Virus record (IMG/VR): IMGVR_UViG_3300007541_000021
Coordinates: 1-64,000 of that record
Source of the DNA: a virus
Length of the DNA: 64,000 nt
Reading direction: 5' to 3' (one strand)
This document shows positions 53,754 to 63,242 of the stretch, piece by piece. The notes beneath the pieces were generated by a model. The model was given only the letters and a program-made list of their open reading frames with translations, did not search any database and was not told the origin of the DNA. Numbering within the stretch: position 1 is the first letter of the stretch; the number at the start of each line of letters is the position of its first letter. Both the position numbers and the translations under genes were made by a program.

Positions 53754-53760
53754 TATTTAT
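53754..53760 (+). promoter_or_regulatory. TATTTAT element (candidate late promoter)
   Basis: CTATTTATCATA lies 18 bases before the ATG at 53779, at the head of the last tail operon. Confidence 0.5.
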
Positions 53761-53778
53761 CATAGAAAGTTTCTTTTA

Positions 53779-56700
53779 ATGTCCAAATCATATAGAATAA
53801 GAACCCAAGTAGGTGTAGACAGACAAATCAATGTTCAATTGGATCAAGACTTTGATCAAATTGAGATTTTATCATTGAAGATTAGGAGTGAGGATGTCTA
53901 CACCAGAATGTGTGCAGATTACGGAGTAGTCGTAGGAAGGGTTTTTACAAACGGAGGGTATGGGGTCCCAAATGCAAAATTATCAATATTTGTTCCCATA
54001 ACAGACGAGGATTTTAACAATGAAATAATACGAGATCTTTATCCGTATCAAACTATAGAAGATACAAATGAAGATGGTTATAGGTATAATCTTCTTCCAT
54101 ATGAAAGAAATCACGCAGGACATGTTCCAACCGGAACATTCCCAAGTAAAAATGACATTCTTACAAATCCTGCTCTAATTCAAGTTTATGACAAATATTA
54201 CAAATATACGGTCAAAACAAATGGTAGTGGTGACTTCTTAATAATGGGGGTTCCTATAGGGACTCAAACTTTGGTAATGAATTTGGACCTGTCAGATATG
54301 GGACCATTCTCTCTTTCACCTCAGGACTTGGTCAGAATGGGAAGAGCAAGTTCAAGTGATTTCAATACGGCAGATTTCAATTCATCGGTAGATTTTCAGT
54401 CATTACCTCAGATAGTAACCCTAAATCAGAGTATAGATGTTCAACCATTTTGGGGGCAACCTGAACTTTGCGACGTTGGAATTATACGACACGACTTTAA
54501 TTTGGGGGATGTAGGTGTAAGTATCGAACCTACAGCAATGTTCATGGGTTCATTAACTACAAACATTGACGATAAAGCAATTGCAAACGGATGTAGACCA
54601 CCATCTGAGATGGGGAACCTTTGTAACCTAACGACAGCGCCTGGAGAAATAGTTGCAATCAGACAAACTATATTTCAAGATAGTAATGGGTTACCAATAT
54701 TGGAACAAGCAGAATTACCGAATGGAGGTAAAGTCATCGACGAAGAAGGAACTTGGTTGTTAGAAGTCCCAATGAATTTGGATTATGTAACAACAAATGA
54801 GTTTGGTGAACAAATATTGAGTAACGATCCTAAGATCGGTGTACCAACGAAAGGAAAATATAGGTTTAAAATAAAATATGGACAATCACCTGATTTAGAA
54901 CTTTCCGAAACGAGACGTGCGTATTTCTTAGTTCCAAACGTGAAAGAATATGGTTGGACAAATTCTCTGTCTGACCCATATTATAGTTTGAATACAAATT
55001 CTTCAAACTACAAAGATTTATTAGGTTCATATTATTTTGGACTTGATTGGTCTGGTTATACGAATGCACAAGCGGCTGTAAATTGTGAAGACACATTTTA
55101 TGAGTTTGTATACAATAAAGTTTATACAGTTTCTGGGCTTATTGACCAATATTTTAAAGGATTGAATAGGGGTAATTTCATTGGTATCAAAGAAATTACA
55201 GATTCAGAATGTGCTTCGGAAAATAACAAATATCCTGCAACAGATGGTGTAAGGAATTTCGACTTATTATTTTTTATTGTTAATATTTTACTTACAATCT
55301 TATCTCCATTAGCAGTTGTCCTTATACCTGTATTACATTTTATTGCCCAATTTTGGCCAATATTCAGAACCATAGTAAAATGGGTATTACCATTATATTG
55401 GTCGGCTCAAATTGTCACTATGCTAGTAGCTATTGCAGGTTCCGCAGGTATTGCATGGGGATTAATAGGTCAGGTTATTTTCAACGGTTTGTTACTTATC
55501 GCTTGGAATAGACTTATTGCTCCGCTTTTGGATAATTTTACATTAAAACAATTGAAGTTACCAATGTTGAGTTATCCTGACTGTGAAGCTTGTGATTGTG
55601 AAATTTTAGATTTGGATTTGCAATTTCCTACGTTCAAAATTCCGGGTTATGAGTTTGGTACTAATATTAGTTATGGAGATTATGACATGTCATATCGAGG
55701 TAGTAATTCTCTGTTGATCTCTTCGAATAGTTCAATAACTTGGGGAGCCCTTATCGGTGACCCTGGAAATACTGAACCCCAAGGAATTGATTCTAGTTTA
55801 TATCCAAGTGGGTCACAAAGTAACAGAAATTCCAAATATCAAGCTGATATTGCGGGATTTCAATATTCTTTAGGAGGATATCCTATTGGTGCATCCGTGG
55901 GAATGAGTATTGTTGAGGCACCAAGTCAGCCTATCACCACAACATTGCAAGCGAATGTAATTTTATCTCAATCGATGAATCTTGCCAATATTAGAGAGAG
56001 ATATTTTGAAGATTCTAATGTCATCCAAACCACAGTCTCTAATACAAATTTTGTTTCAGATTCTGTAACCGATAATGTAATGGTTTTATTGATGCAACCT
56101 GGAACATATATTCCTAATGGTACTCTTATGAGTTTTGTAGATCCAACATCAATTACTGATTTGAATCTTTCTTCTACAACTCAAAATCAATTCGGTAATT
56201 TTTCTATTACGGGTACGTCTCAAACTGGTGTTGTTTCCAAAACTGTGAGTTATATACAAACAAACGCAGTACCCGCCACGGCAAATTTATATATAACAGG
56301 AAATACTGCGGAAACTTATTATAAACGAGCTACAGGTATTGAATATTTTCAAGTATTGACTGGTATGACGGCTCTAGATGTGGAAAATACATTGAGTTCA
56401 TCAAGTTCACTTTTACGAAAATATTTCATTGATAAAACCCAATATATTGGATACACAGACAGTGCAGGTAATTCCAGAAATGTTACACTAAATTCACTAA
56501 AATCTATTGGTGATACTTGGGAAGATTATATTTTCTATTTTGTAGTTAGAGGTGTTGATCCTTATACAGAGAGACAAAATATTAAATATGATTTATCTAA
56601 ATTGTTTGGTTTTCCACTAGGAAGTAACAACGTATCCGTAGAAGGTTCTTATTATTTGAATATACCGATCCAACCCAACTCCGGTAGTGGATCGTGGAGG

Positions 56701-58755
56701 ACAAATGCTAAATCACCTGAGAGCCATCAGACATCATATAGTACATCACCACTTTATCATGTTCCTTTTAATTTTTCTGTATCTCAGCAAGATTTTCTGT
56801 CAGTAACCACAAATTCTATAAGTAATTATTCATCATTAGACAAAGACCAACTAGGTTTCACACCTCATCCGAGCTATTATACATTACAGAATTTTATGAA
56901 TAATTCATATTCATTTGGCGGTTCTTTATCTGATGATGGAGTTATGAATCAATTAGTACTTTTCCAAGGTATAGGTTCATCAGCACTTTACCAAGGAGTA
57001 ATTGAGGGTGGTTCTTTAGCTGCAGGACAAAATGCAAAATTTTCAATTTACTCACCAAAATATTCAAATAATTTGTCGGTTACGATTACATATAATAATT
57101 TGTCATCTAATCCCAAATTAGTTTTGAGGTCTGATAGATTACCAACTTCAGATGTTTTAAACAATTCAGGTAATAACTCCTTTAGTCTATATTTAAATCC
57201 GGACTTTGCAATTTATTTATTAGATGATAATCAACAAGAACCTGCTATTGTTTTACCGGGTAATTTTGATTTGGGGCAGCGAGTCGATGGTCAGGGGTTG
57301 GATAATAATTTTGATCGAGTTATTACTTCATTTAGTTGTACTGGAATGGTACCCTTGTCTTGTTACGAAACAGATTCAAATGGTGGTTTGATAATAAAAA
57401 CCCCATGTCCTGAAAACGAAAATCCGGTAAGAGTAAAAGATGGTTGTTACGATTTGTTATCTCCAGATGAAAGAGGTAGTTATATCAGAACGATTAGACC
57501 TGCGATTGAAAACTATTTTGAATGGTTACAAAGATTTAGATTAACATTTGCATTTTGTCGCGGTGTATTCTCCCACATTTTTGTTAATTCATGGATAAAT
57601 GGAAATTTATATGCATTTCCATTCAAAAACAAACCAAGTTTTGATGAGAATAACATGTTACAAGTAAGACAAGTAACAGGTGTTGCACCCTTTCAACAAG
57701 TAAGATATTCTTTCTGTGCCGATACTATTGTATTTGACCCGAATTCAAATAATTTTTATTACAGATCAAGTCCTTGGGACAGTAATAGTTCAAGTTTTAT
57801 TGGTAAATTATCACCAACATCAACTGCCGGTGGTATAATACCTGGTATTGACATTGAACCACTTAACAAATATAACTTGTTATATCCAACTACCATTATG
57901 GATTTGGGTCCAAAGTACATATGGAGTAAAGATGTTATCCTTTCACCTAACTATCACGGTTACCAAATGGATAACCTCAATTCTACATCATGGAATGAAA
58001 TCGATAATTTATCACAAATTTTCATAATTTCTCGATTAGTAAATGTAACATTCCTCCAACAAATTTTATCATCGGGACAAGCAGCAATTTCATCATTTTT
58101 TTCAAGAGATGGTCAAAGAATTGACGGAGATTATGCTCAGATGTTACAAATTAATTCACAATACGGAATATCCCCCTTCAATGAAGGAAACTATGTCGAT
58201 GACCCTGCGGTTCCTGGGGATAATCCAATATACATATCAACCACAAATGATGGAACATCTGTTTTCGGATTGTTTTATAATTCATACCCATCTGATAGAG
58301 ATTTAATTTCACCACGTAGAATTGACAGAAATATCACAGGAGCTACACTGACCGCCGATTATTTGGAAGTAAAATCCCAAACTGTTCCTTTCTATCAGTG
58401 GAGAAATAATGCTTATACTCCTCTTGGAGTTTCTGCTGAGCCTTCAATCTTTGGTAACGATCGTAACACATGGTACTCACAGATGTCAAATTTTCGTGGC
58501 CTAAATATCTTATCTCGAAAATATCAAGAATTGGATAGGTTGAACACCCCTTTCTTTATAGGAAATAACGGTCAGATTGAGAACAAACTCGGGTATATCT
58601 TCCAACGAAATGCTGTGGGAGAATATGTTCCACAAAATACTGGTGGAACCAATTTTACAACATTGACTTCCGCACCATGGTATTTTTATTTTGGACTTAA
58701 GACTGGTGGAAGTGCTATGGATAAATTTAGACAACTTTATATTGGTGGAGAATGA
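53779..58755 (+). CDS. Giant tail/baseplate protein with a hydrophobic membrane-like region
   Basis: 1658 residues, possibly the counterpart of T4 gp7 (1032) by position after gp6, but I recognise no family. The N-terminal region (about 1-330) contains YGVVVGRVFTNGGYGVPNAKLSIF and SGDFLIMGVPIGTQTLVMNL, a carboxypeptidase-regulatory/transthyretin-like beta fold. Residues about 495-590 hold several long hydrophobic stretches (LLFFIVNILLTILSPLAVVLIP, then VTMLVAIAGSAGIAWGLIGQ), remarkable in a tail protein. A Cys cluster (CEACDCEI, about 605) follows. The remaining 1000 residues are beta-rich. The stop overlaps the next start (ATGA). Confidence 0.55.
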   Translation: MSKSYRIRTQVGVDRQINVQLDQDFDQIEILSLKIRSEDVYTRMCADYGVVVGRVFTNGGYGVPNAKLSIFVPITDEDFNNEIIRDLYPYQTIEDTNEDGYRYNLLPYERNHAGHVPTGTFPSKNDILTNPALIQVYDKYYKYTVKTNGSGDFLIMGVPIGTQTLVMNLDLSDMGPFSLSPQDLVRMGRASSSDFNTADFNSSVDFQSLPQIVTLNQSIDVQPFWGQPELCDVGIIRHDFNLGDVGVSIEPTAMFMGSLTTNIDDKAIANGCRPPSEMGNLCNLTTAPGEIVAIRQTIFQDSNGLPILEQAELPNGGKVIDEEGTWLLEVPMNLDYVTTNEFGEQILSNDPKIGVPTKGKYRFKIKYGQSPDLELSETRRAYFLVPNVKEYGWTNSLSDPYYSLNTNSSNYKDLLGSYYFGLDWSGYTNAQAAVNCEDTFYEFVYNKVYTVSGLIDQYFKGLNRGNFIGIKEITDSECASENNKYPATDGVRNFDLLFFIVNILLTILSPLAVVLIPVLHFIAQFWPIFRTIVKWVLPLYWSAQIVTMLVAIAGSAGIAWGLIGQVIFNGLLLIAWNRLIAPLLDNFTLKQLKLPMLSYPDCEACDCEILDLDLQFPTFKIPGYEFGTNISYGDYDMSYRGSNSLLISSNSSITWGALIGDPGNTEPQGIDSSLYPSGSQSNRNSKYQADIAGFQYSLGGYPIGASVGMSIVEAPSQPITTTLQANVILSQSMNLANIRERYFEDSNVIQTTVSNTNFVSDSVTDNVMVLLMQPGTYIPNGTLMSFVDPTSITDLNLSSTTQNQFGNFSITGTSQTGVVSKTVSYIQTNAVPATANLYITGNTAETYYKRATGIEYFQVLTGMTALDVENTLSSSSSLLRKYFIDKTQYIGYTDSAGNSRNVTLNSLKSIGDTWEDYIFYFVVRGVDPYTERQNIKYDLSKLFGFPLGSNNVSVEGSYYLNIPIQPNSGSGSWRTNAKSPESHQTSYSTSPLYHVPFNFSVSQQDFLSVTTNSISNYSSLDKDQLGFTPHPSYYTLQNFMNNSYSFGGSLSDDGVMNQLVLFQGIGSSALYQGVIEGGSLAAGQNAKFSIYSPKYSNNLSVTITYNNLSSNPKLVLRSDRLPTSDVLNNSGNNSFSLYLNPDFAIYLLDDNQQEPAIVLPGNFDLGQRVDGQGLDNNFDRVITSFSCTGMVPLSCYETDSNGGLIIKTPCPENENPVRVKDGCYDLLSPDERGSYIRTIRPAIENYFEWLQRFRLTFAFCRGVFSHIFVNSWINGNLYAFPFKNKPSFDENNMLQVRQVTGVAPFQQVRYSFCADTIVFDPNSNNFYYRSSPWDSNSSSFIGKLSPTSTAGGIIPGIDIEPLNKYNLLYPTTIMDLGPKYIWSKDVILSPNYHGYQMDNLNSTSWNEIDNLSQIFIISRLVNVTFLQQILSSGQAAISSFFSRDGQRIDGDYAQMLQINSQYGISPFNEGNYVDDPAVPGDNPIYISTTNDGTSVFGLFYNSYPSDRDLISPRRIDRNITGATLTADYLEVKSQTVPFYQWRNNAYTPLGVSAEPSIFGNDRNTWYSQMSNFRGLNILSRKYQELDRLNTPFFIGNNGQIENKLGYIFQRNAVGEYVPQNTGGTNFTTLTSAPWYFYFGLKTGGSAMDKFRQLYIGGE

Positions 58756-60482
58756 ATAAGAATCAGTATAATGTAATAAGGCCGGATTTACAATTTGCTT
58801 CCGCACCTGATAGTGATATTTCTATCAACACTTATTTGGATCAGACACAATCCGAGGTGATTGATTATGATAGAACAGTTACTGTCAACTTAGCGACTCT
58901 TTTTGATAATGAACGAAATAGTTCAACAACCTTTAGACCTATCCTTAAGATTTCATACATTTATGAAAATTCGTTGGTCGGATCTACGCAATATGAAATT
59001 TATCGAGACAGATTATATTATGTAAATCCTGAACAATCATCACCATTACTTGGTGGAAACAACATATGGAGTGGGTTACCTTCTTATCAAGAATTTGAAT
59101 TCATTAGAACCGACGAAACCAATCCACAAATCAATTACAAAGCGATTAGTGCTTCCTCATACAATTGGAGTATGGTAATATCTTATCCATATTTTAATGA
59201 CCCGAATGTTCCTATGAATTATTATTTTGAGGATAATAGTTCGTTATCTCCTTGGACATCTGGTGATGGGATACCATTTTACATTTCTACAGGAAGTGAT
59301 AATGGATTACCAATCATTCAGTTTAATTGTATTGTAAAACATGGATTGGCTGAAGGAGAATGGGTTGAATTGTCATTTGATTATCAGGGTACCTCAACAT
59401 TTCAAGTGTTTAGTTTAGGAAATGGTACTGAAGGATCAGACGAATATATTTTTAACTTAGATAATGTTGGTTATACAGGGACCACGTTTGACTCAGGAAA
59501 CCAAGGAACCTTCAAAAGAATTTATGATATAAATAATATTACCGAATCTAAGTCTTCATATTACGTCCGAGTCCATAAGGTTATCACTAATCCCCAAGAC
59601 AGTTTGATAACATCCAACGGGTTTGAATTGAATTCATTCCAAGATTATGCCGCATATCAATTTTCATCACTAACACCAAATAATGTTGCCTCCATAGCTA
59701 AATGGCAAAGTTCGAACAGTTATAATGTTACTGTTGCTAGGGACTTGGATATTACTGAAAGATTGTTAGATAATAACAATAGACCTGTGAGTCAAATATT
59801 TGTAACTTTCCAAAATGTTGGTCATTATGGGTGGTGGAATAAACTGAGACGAGGTTGGGAATTTAACATGTTACCAGGTCAGACAAACCCATGGTGGGAT
59901 CTCACCAACGGACTGGCAGTTGAGTCAAACTTAACGACTAACTATACAAGAAATGTAAATGGATCAACCGTATGTGTGAACCCACCAGATTGTTATACTT
60001 TCACAGTCAATTTACCTCGAGTTAGCGGAGACACACTTTATGGTGATTGGTGTGAATTCAATAATATTACACAAAGAGAAAGGGTTGTTTCAAAGTACAT
60101 GAATAAGTTGACGTATTATACCAAAGGATTTGATGTGTCAGGAGAACCAACCTCTAACCCTAATGGATATTACTATCAAACACATTATCCAATTACTTTG
60201 AAAGTATTTTCTGATTACGTAGAATCTGCGGATTCTGATTTTGTCGAAGGGGTGCCAAATTATGCTTTTTACAGTCAATCCTTACAGAGTTGGTTGTGGA
60301 GAGATTTATATCCTTTAGGTTTTATTGACACAAACGGAGATGGGGTTGATTATCCATTTTTGAATGATAGTCATTATCCATTTACAAATATTTTATTCAG
60401 ATTGTATCCCGAAGGGGCGTCCTTTGACATAAACTCATTATATTCGGTTGTACCCGAACCAATTATCGATGGCTGTGAATAA
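58752..60482 (+). CDS. Unrecognised tail/baseplate protein
   Basis: 576 residues, Tyr-, Asn- and Ser-rich with beta-strand periodicity throughout. NQYNVIRPDLQFASAPDSDISINTY at the N-terminus and YWRNKLRRGWEFNMLPG-like aromatic patches near 370-380 are the most distinct features. It begins within the stop of the 1658-residue protein (ATGA) and overlaps the next gene by 14 bases, so it belongs to the baseplate operon starting at gp25. No catalytic motif or known domain is recognised. Confidence 0.5.
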   Translation: MNKNQYNVIRPDLQFASAPDSDISINTYLDQTQSEVIDYDRTVTVNLATLFDNERNSSTTFRPILKISYIYENSLVGSTQYEIYRDRLYYVNPEQSSPLLGGNNIWSGLPSYQEFEFIRTDETNPQINYKAISASSYNWSMVISYPYFNDPNVPMNYYFEDNSSLSPWTSGDGIPFYISTGSDNGLPIIQFNCIVKHGLAEGEWVELSFDYQGTSTFQVFSLGNGTEGSDEYIFNLDNVGYTGTTFDSGNQGTFKRIYDINNITESKSSYYVRVHKVITNPQDSLITSNGFELNSFQDYAAYQFSSLTPNNVASIAKWQSSNSYNVTVARDLDITERLLDNNNRPVSQIFVTFQNVGHYGWWNKLRRGWEFNMLPGQTNPWWDLTNGLAVESNLTTNYTRNVNGSTVCVNPPDCYTFTVNLPRVSGDTLYGDWCEFNNITQRERVVSKYMNKLTYYTKGFDVSGEPTSNPNGYYYQTHYPITLKVFSDYVESADSDFVEGVPNYAFYSQSLQSWLWRDLYPLGFIDTNGDGVDYPFLNDSHYPFTNILFRLYPEGASFDINSLYSVVPEPIIDGCE

Positions 60483-61251
60483 TAAAAGAATTGTACTTCC
60501 AAATGCTGTTGGAACTACACTTGATATACCGATTGAACAAACTTGGGATTTTCAAGGATTACAAGAATCAATTGAACAATATGAATTGAGTATTTTAGAA
60601 ACCATTTTGAACAAAGATGAGGATTTCGAGGTCACAAGGTTTGCACACAATCAGGATCAAAATGAGGACACCTCAATTAGTTATGCGTTCCAAATGTGGG
60701 ACCCAAATGTTCTTGGTGGTTCCTATCAAGAATCCTACACTTCGAAATTTTCTGTTGAACAAATTTACTATTATCAAAAACCATTTACCAAATCATTTTG
60801 GAAATTGGATTTATATTCCTCACCTCTGAACAGAGAACAACAGGCATATGTAACCATCATACTTCCAACACAACAAGGATTTACTGAATCGGCGATTCTT
60901 AATGGAACCACAAACGTAAACATAAAGAAACCTTTTTATCGATTGAATTACGTTGGTGATAAAGAAGGATTTTTTATTTATTGGTTAAAAAAGAGAGATT
61001 TTTTGAACGTAAATGAGTTTTATATGACCGCAAAGTTTTTTGATGGAAGTACAGGACAATTTGTAAAAATGTTGAATACACCACAAAACACCATGTCAAA
61101 CGTTACGGATTTTCCACCCGAAGAATATTTTTATTATAAAGTGGTGTTGGATTATGTTACAGAAAAATATGATGTTTACCATTACCCAACATTGGTAAAG
61201 GCCGGGACAAAATCAAATCCCATAACTTGGTATGAATACGTAAACCCATAA
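60469..61251 (+). CDS. Unrecognised tail protein
   Basis: 260 residues from ATG 60469 (MAVNNKRIVLPN), which overlaps the preceding gene by 14 bases. A TTG further upstream at 60448 is in frame but less likely. Sequence is beta-rich with aromatic clusters (IYYYQKPFTKSFWKLDLYSS, FFIYWLKKRDFLNVNEFYMTAKFFDGS). These recur across many phage baseplate wedge and fibre-attachment proteins, but I recognise no family. It ends TAATG into the next gene. Confidence 0.5.
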   Translation: MAVNNKRIVLPNAVGTTLDIPIEQTWDFQGLQESIEQYELSILETILNKDEDFEVTRFAHNQDQNEDTSISYAFQMWDPNVLGGSYQESYTSKFSVEQIYYYQKPFTKSFWKLDLYSSPLNREQQAYVTIILPTQQGFTESAILNGTTNVNIKKPFYRLNYVGDKEGFFIYWLKKRDFLNVNEFYMTAKFFDGSTGQFVKMLNTPQNTMSNVTDFPPEEYFYYKVVLDYVTEKYDVYHYPTLVKAGTKSNPITWYEYVNP

Positions 61252-62330
61252 TGGAAAGTCAAACAATGTATGTGAATATTTCACCTGGTGATTTATCTAC
61301 CTTGGTGCATCAAGTTACTCTTTCGGGTGATACTTTTGGTGTGTATTCAGGTATGACTCAAATGCTTACGGGTGGTACAAACAATACATCGTTGTTTACG
61401 GGTCTTACAATACCAGTATTATTGGTACAAAACACAATCGATTTGGGATATTATTCTGTTTTTGATGGTGCTATTCTACAACAAAATGTTGTTAGTAATT
61501 TTATTTTTTCATCAACCACTATAAATCCTTATGAATGGTTTGTCTACAACACAGTTGATTCAGAATTTAACGCCTTTTTACAGTTGTCAAGTTATTTTAT
61601 TGATTGGGGTGATGGTAGCCCTGTCCAACAAATAACAAACTATGCTCCTAACTCGATTTCACACGTTTACCCTAACGTAAATTCTGAATATACAATTACA
61701 ATGTATCAAAACAATCCGTGGGGTAACACAACTGTTAGTAAGTCAATTCAGGTTCCATATGTGAATGTCCCAAATTTTAATCCACAAGGTACTGCGTATT
61801 TTACACCTAATGTTGGATCGTGGACCGCAACTCCTGTATCGTACGACTACATTTTCACAGGTGATAGTGAAAACGTTGTCAGTGCTCAAACATCTAACAA
61901 CTATACATCCGTTCCTTTTACAATCACAGGTATTACATCATCAAGAATCACTGAACTTCAACAATACGGTTCGAATCAATATGTCTTACTACTTCCTGTC
62001 AAAAGAGAAAGTATAGATTTCGGTATTATTACAGATATGAACTTGTCTTATACCGCATATACAATCCAAGATGTAAACTACGTAGACTTTGCAGACGGAA
62101 CAACAATTTATGAGATTCAGTCGTCAGGATTAATCCAAGAATGGATGGTTGCTGAACCATTGGTGAAGGATGAATTATTATTAGGGGTTGCGGGTCAAGC
62201 AGAAATACAATCAAATGTATTTATAGAAAGAGGGAAAAACTCAGCATATGAACGAGTCCAAAGAATTGGGGAAGTTGATAACTTGGGTGACCTAATAAAA
62301 TATGGATATCGATTCTTTAATGTAATTTAA
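61251..62330 (+). CDS. Tail protein with a PKD-like domain
   Basis: 359 residues. The segment FIDWGDGSPVQQITNY, then ISHVYPNVNSEYTITMYQNNPWG (about 117-165) is a PKD domain with its WGDGS and H-x-Y-x-x-x-x-Y-T-I signatures. PKD domains mediate protein or glycan contacts. The N-terminal 100 residues and the C-terminal 190 are unrecognised, but the closing RGKNSAYERVQRIGEVDNLGDLIKYGYRFFNV looks like a conserved attachment part. The ATG overlaps the previous stop by one base, and the next gene begins one base later. Confidence 0.55.
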   Translation: MESQTMYVNISPGDLSTLVHQVTLSGDTFGVYSGMTQMLTGGTNNTSLFTGLTIPVLLVQNTIDLGYYSVFDGAILQQNVVSNFIFSSTTINPYEWFVYNTVDSEFNAFLQLSSYFIDWGDGSPVQQITNYAPNSISHVYPNVNSEYTITMYQNNPWGNTTVSKSIQVPYVNVPNFNPQGTAYFTPNVGSWTATPVSYDYIFTGDSENVVSAQTSNNYTSVPFTITGITSSRITELQQYGSNQYVLLLPVKRESIDFGIITDMNLSYTAYTIQDVNYVDFADGTTIYEIQSSGLIQEWMVAEPLVKDELLLGVAGQAEIQSNVFIERGKNSAYERVQRIGEVDNLGDLIKYGYRFFNVI

Positions 62331-62331
62331 T

Positions 62332-63240
62332 ATGGCAACAGGAACCTATGGAACAATAAGACCGGCAGATGTTTCTCCTGAGGACGTTCAGATTATAATG
62401 AACTATACGCCTTCAAGGGATGTAACAGATAATTTTGTATTGACACAACTCAATGCAAGTCAAATATTACGTCCCTATTTCAACAACAATCAGACTGGTG
62501 GGAATACAAACGAAATCTTAGGTGGATTATACAACCTAAGATTACCATCAAATATTTTCAATCAGTTGGGTATCTATACCTTATACATCAGACCGGCAGA
62601 AATAAGAACAACAATTACAGATTGTGGAGTTTTATCCGCACTCCCAAACGTGAAGGGAATTGTAATTGATTTATCGAATGTACCCAATCAATTCGTAAAT
62701 AAATTTATTGCTCAAGGATTGGTTGGATTTAGGGTTGAATATTTGAATCCTGATGGAAGTAAAATTCCAAACTTTTTCAGAATTATCACATCAAATTTCT
62801 TTTGTGAACCGATTGTTCAGAATTTAACAAACACACAACAGAAATCAGTTAGATATCGATACACTGAAGGTCAAACAAATTTGGTCTTTTGTACCTTGTC
62901 CCCAAGTTCTGCTCCAACCAACAAACCCAATGCAACACCATTTATTGGACAGCCAGATCAAAGTATAATCCTTACAAATACCTTCTTCAATCCACTTACT
63001 TTAGAGGTAACCGTAGGACAGTACGATTTGGATACTCTCGGAATCGCCTTCTACGGAAATCAAACTAAGAGTATGGAGGATGGTATCTACACTATCTACG
63101 ACGAGGAGAATAATATCTACCAACAGTTCAACTTATACGAAATCAAAGACGACTTCAATAATCTTCTATACGAGGTCAAAGAAAATCGTGGTGACAATAT
63201 CGACTTTAGTAAAAATTTCCAAAATATTACTGAACAATAA
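62332..63240 (+). CDS. Unrecognised tail/baseplate protein
   Basis: 302 residues. GTYGTIRPADVSPEDVQIIMNYTPSRD heads a beta-rich body with repeated YTLYIRPAEIRTTITDCGVL-like strands and a long acidic C-terminal arm (EENNIYQQFNLYEIKDDFNNLLYEVKENRGDNIDF). It is embedded in the baseplate operon, one base from the previous gene and two bases from the next. I do not recognise a family. Confidence 0.5.
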   Translation: MATGTYGTIRPADVSPEDVQIIMNYTPSRDVTDNFVLTQLNASQILRPYFNNNQTGGNTNEILGGLYNLRLPSNIFNQLGIYTLYIRPAEIRTTITDCGVLSALPNVKGIVIDLSNVPNQFVNKFIAQGLVGFRVEYLNPDGSKIPNFFRIITSNFFCEPIVQNLTNTQQKSVRYRYTEGQTNLVFCTLSPSSAPTNKPNATPFIGQPDQSIILTNTFFNPLTLEVTVGQYDLDTLGIAFYGNQTKSMEDGIYTIYDEENNIYQQFNLYEIKDDFNNLLYEVKENRGDNIDFSKNFQNITEQ

Positions 63241-63242
63241 AA

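Noticed and set aside
60448-60468. TTG start at 60448 for the 260-residue tail protein
   Set aside because: An ATG at 60469 is available, gives a shorter overlap and a more typical N-terminus.
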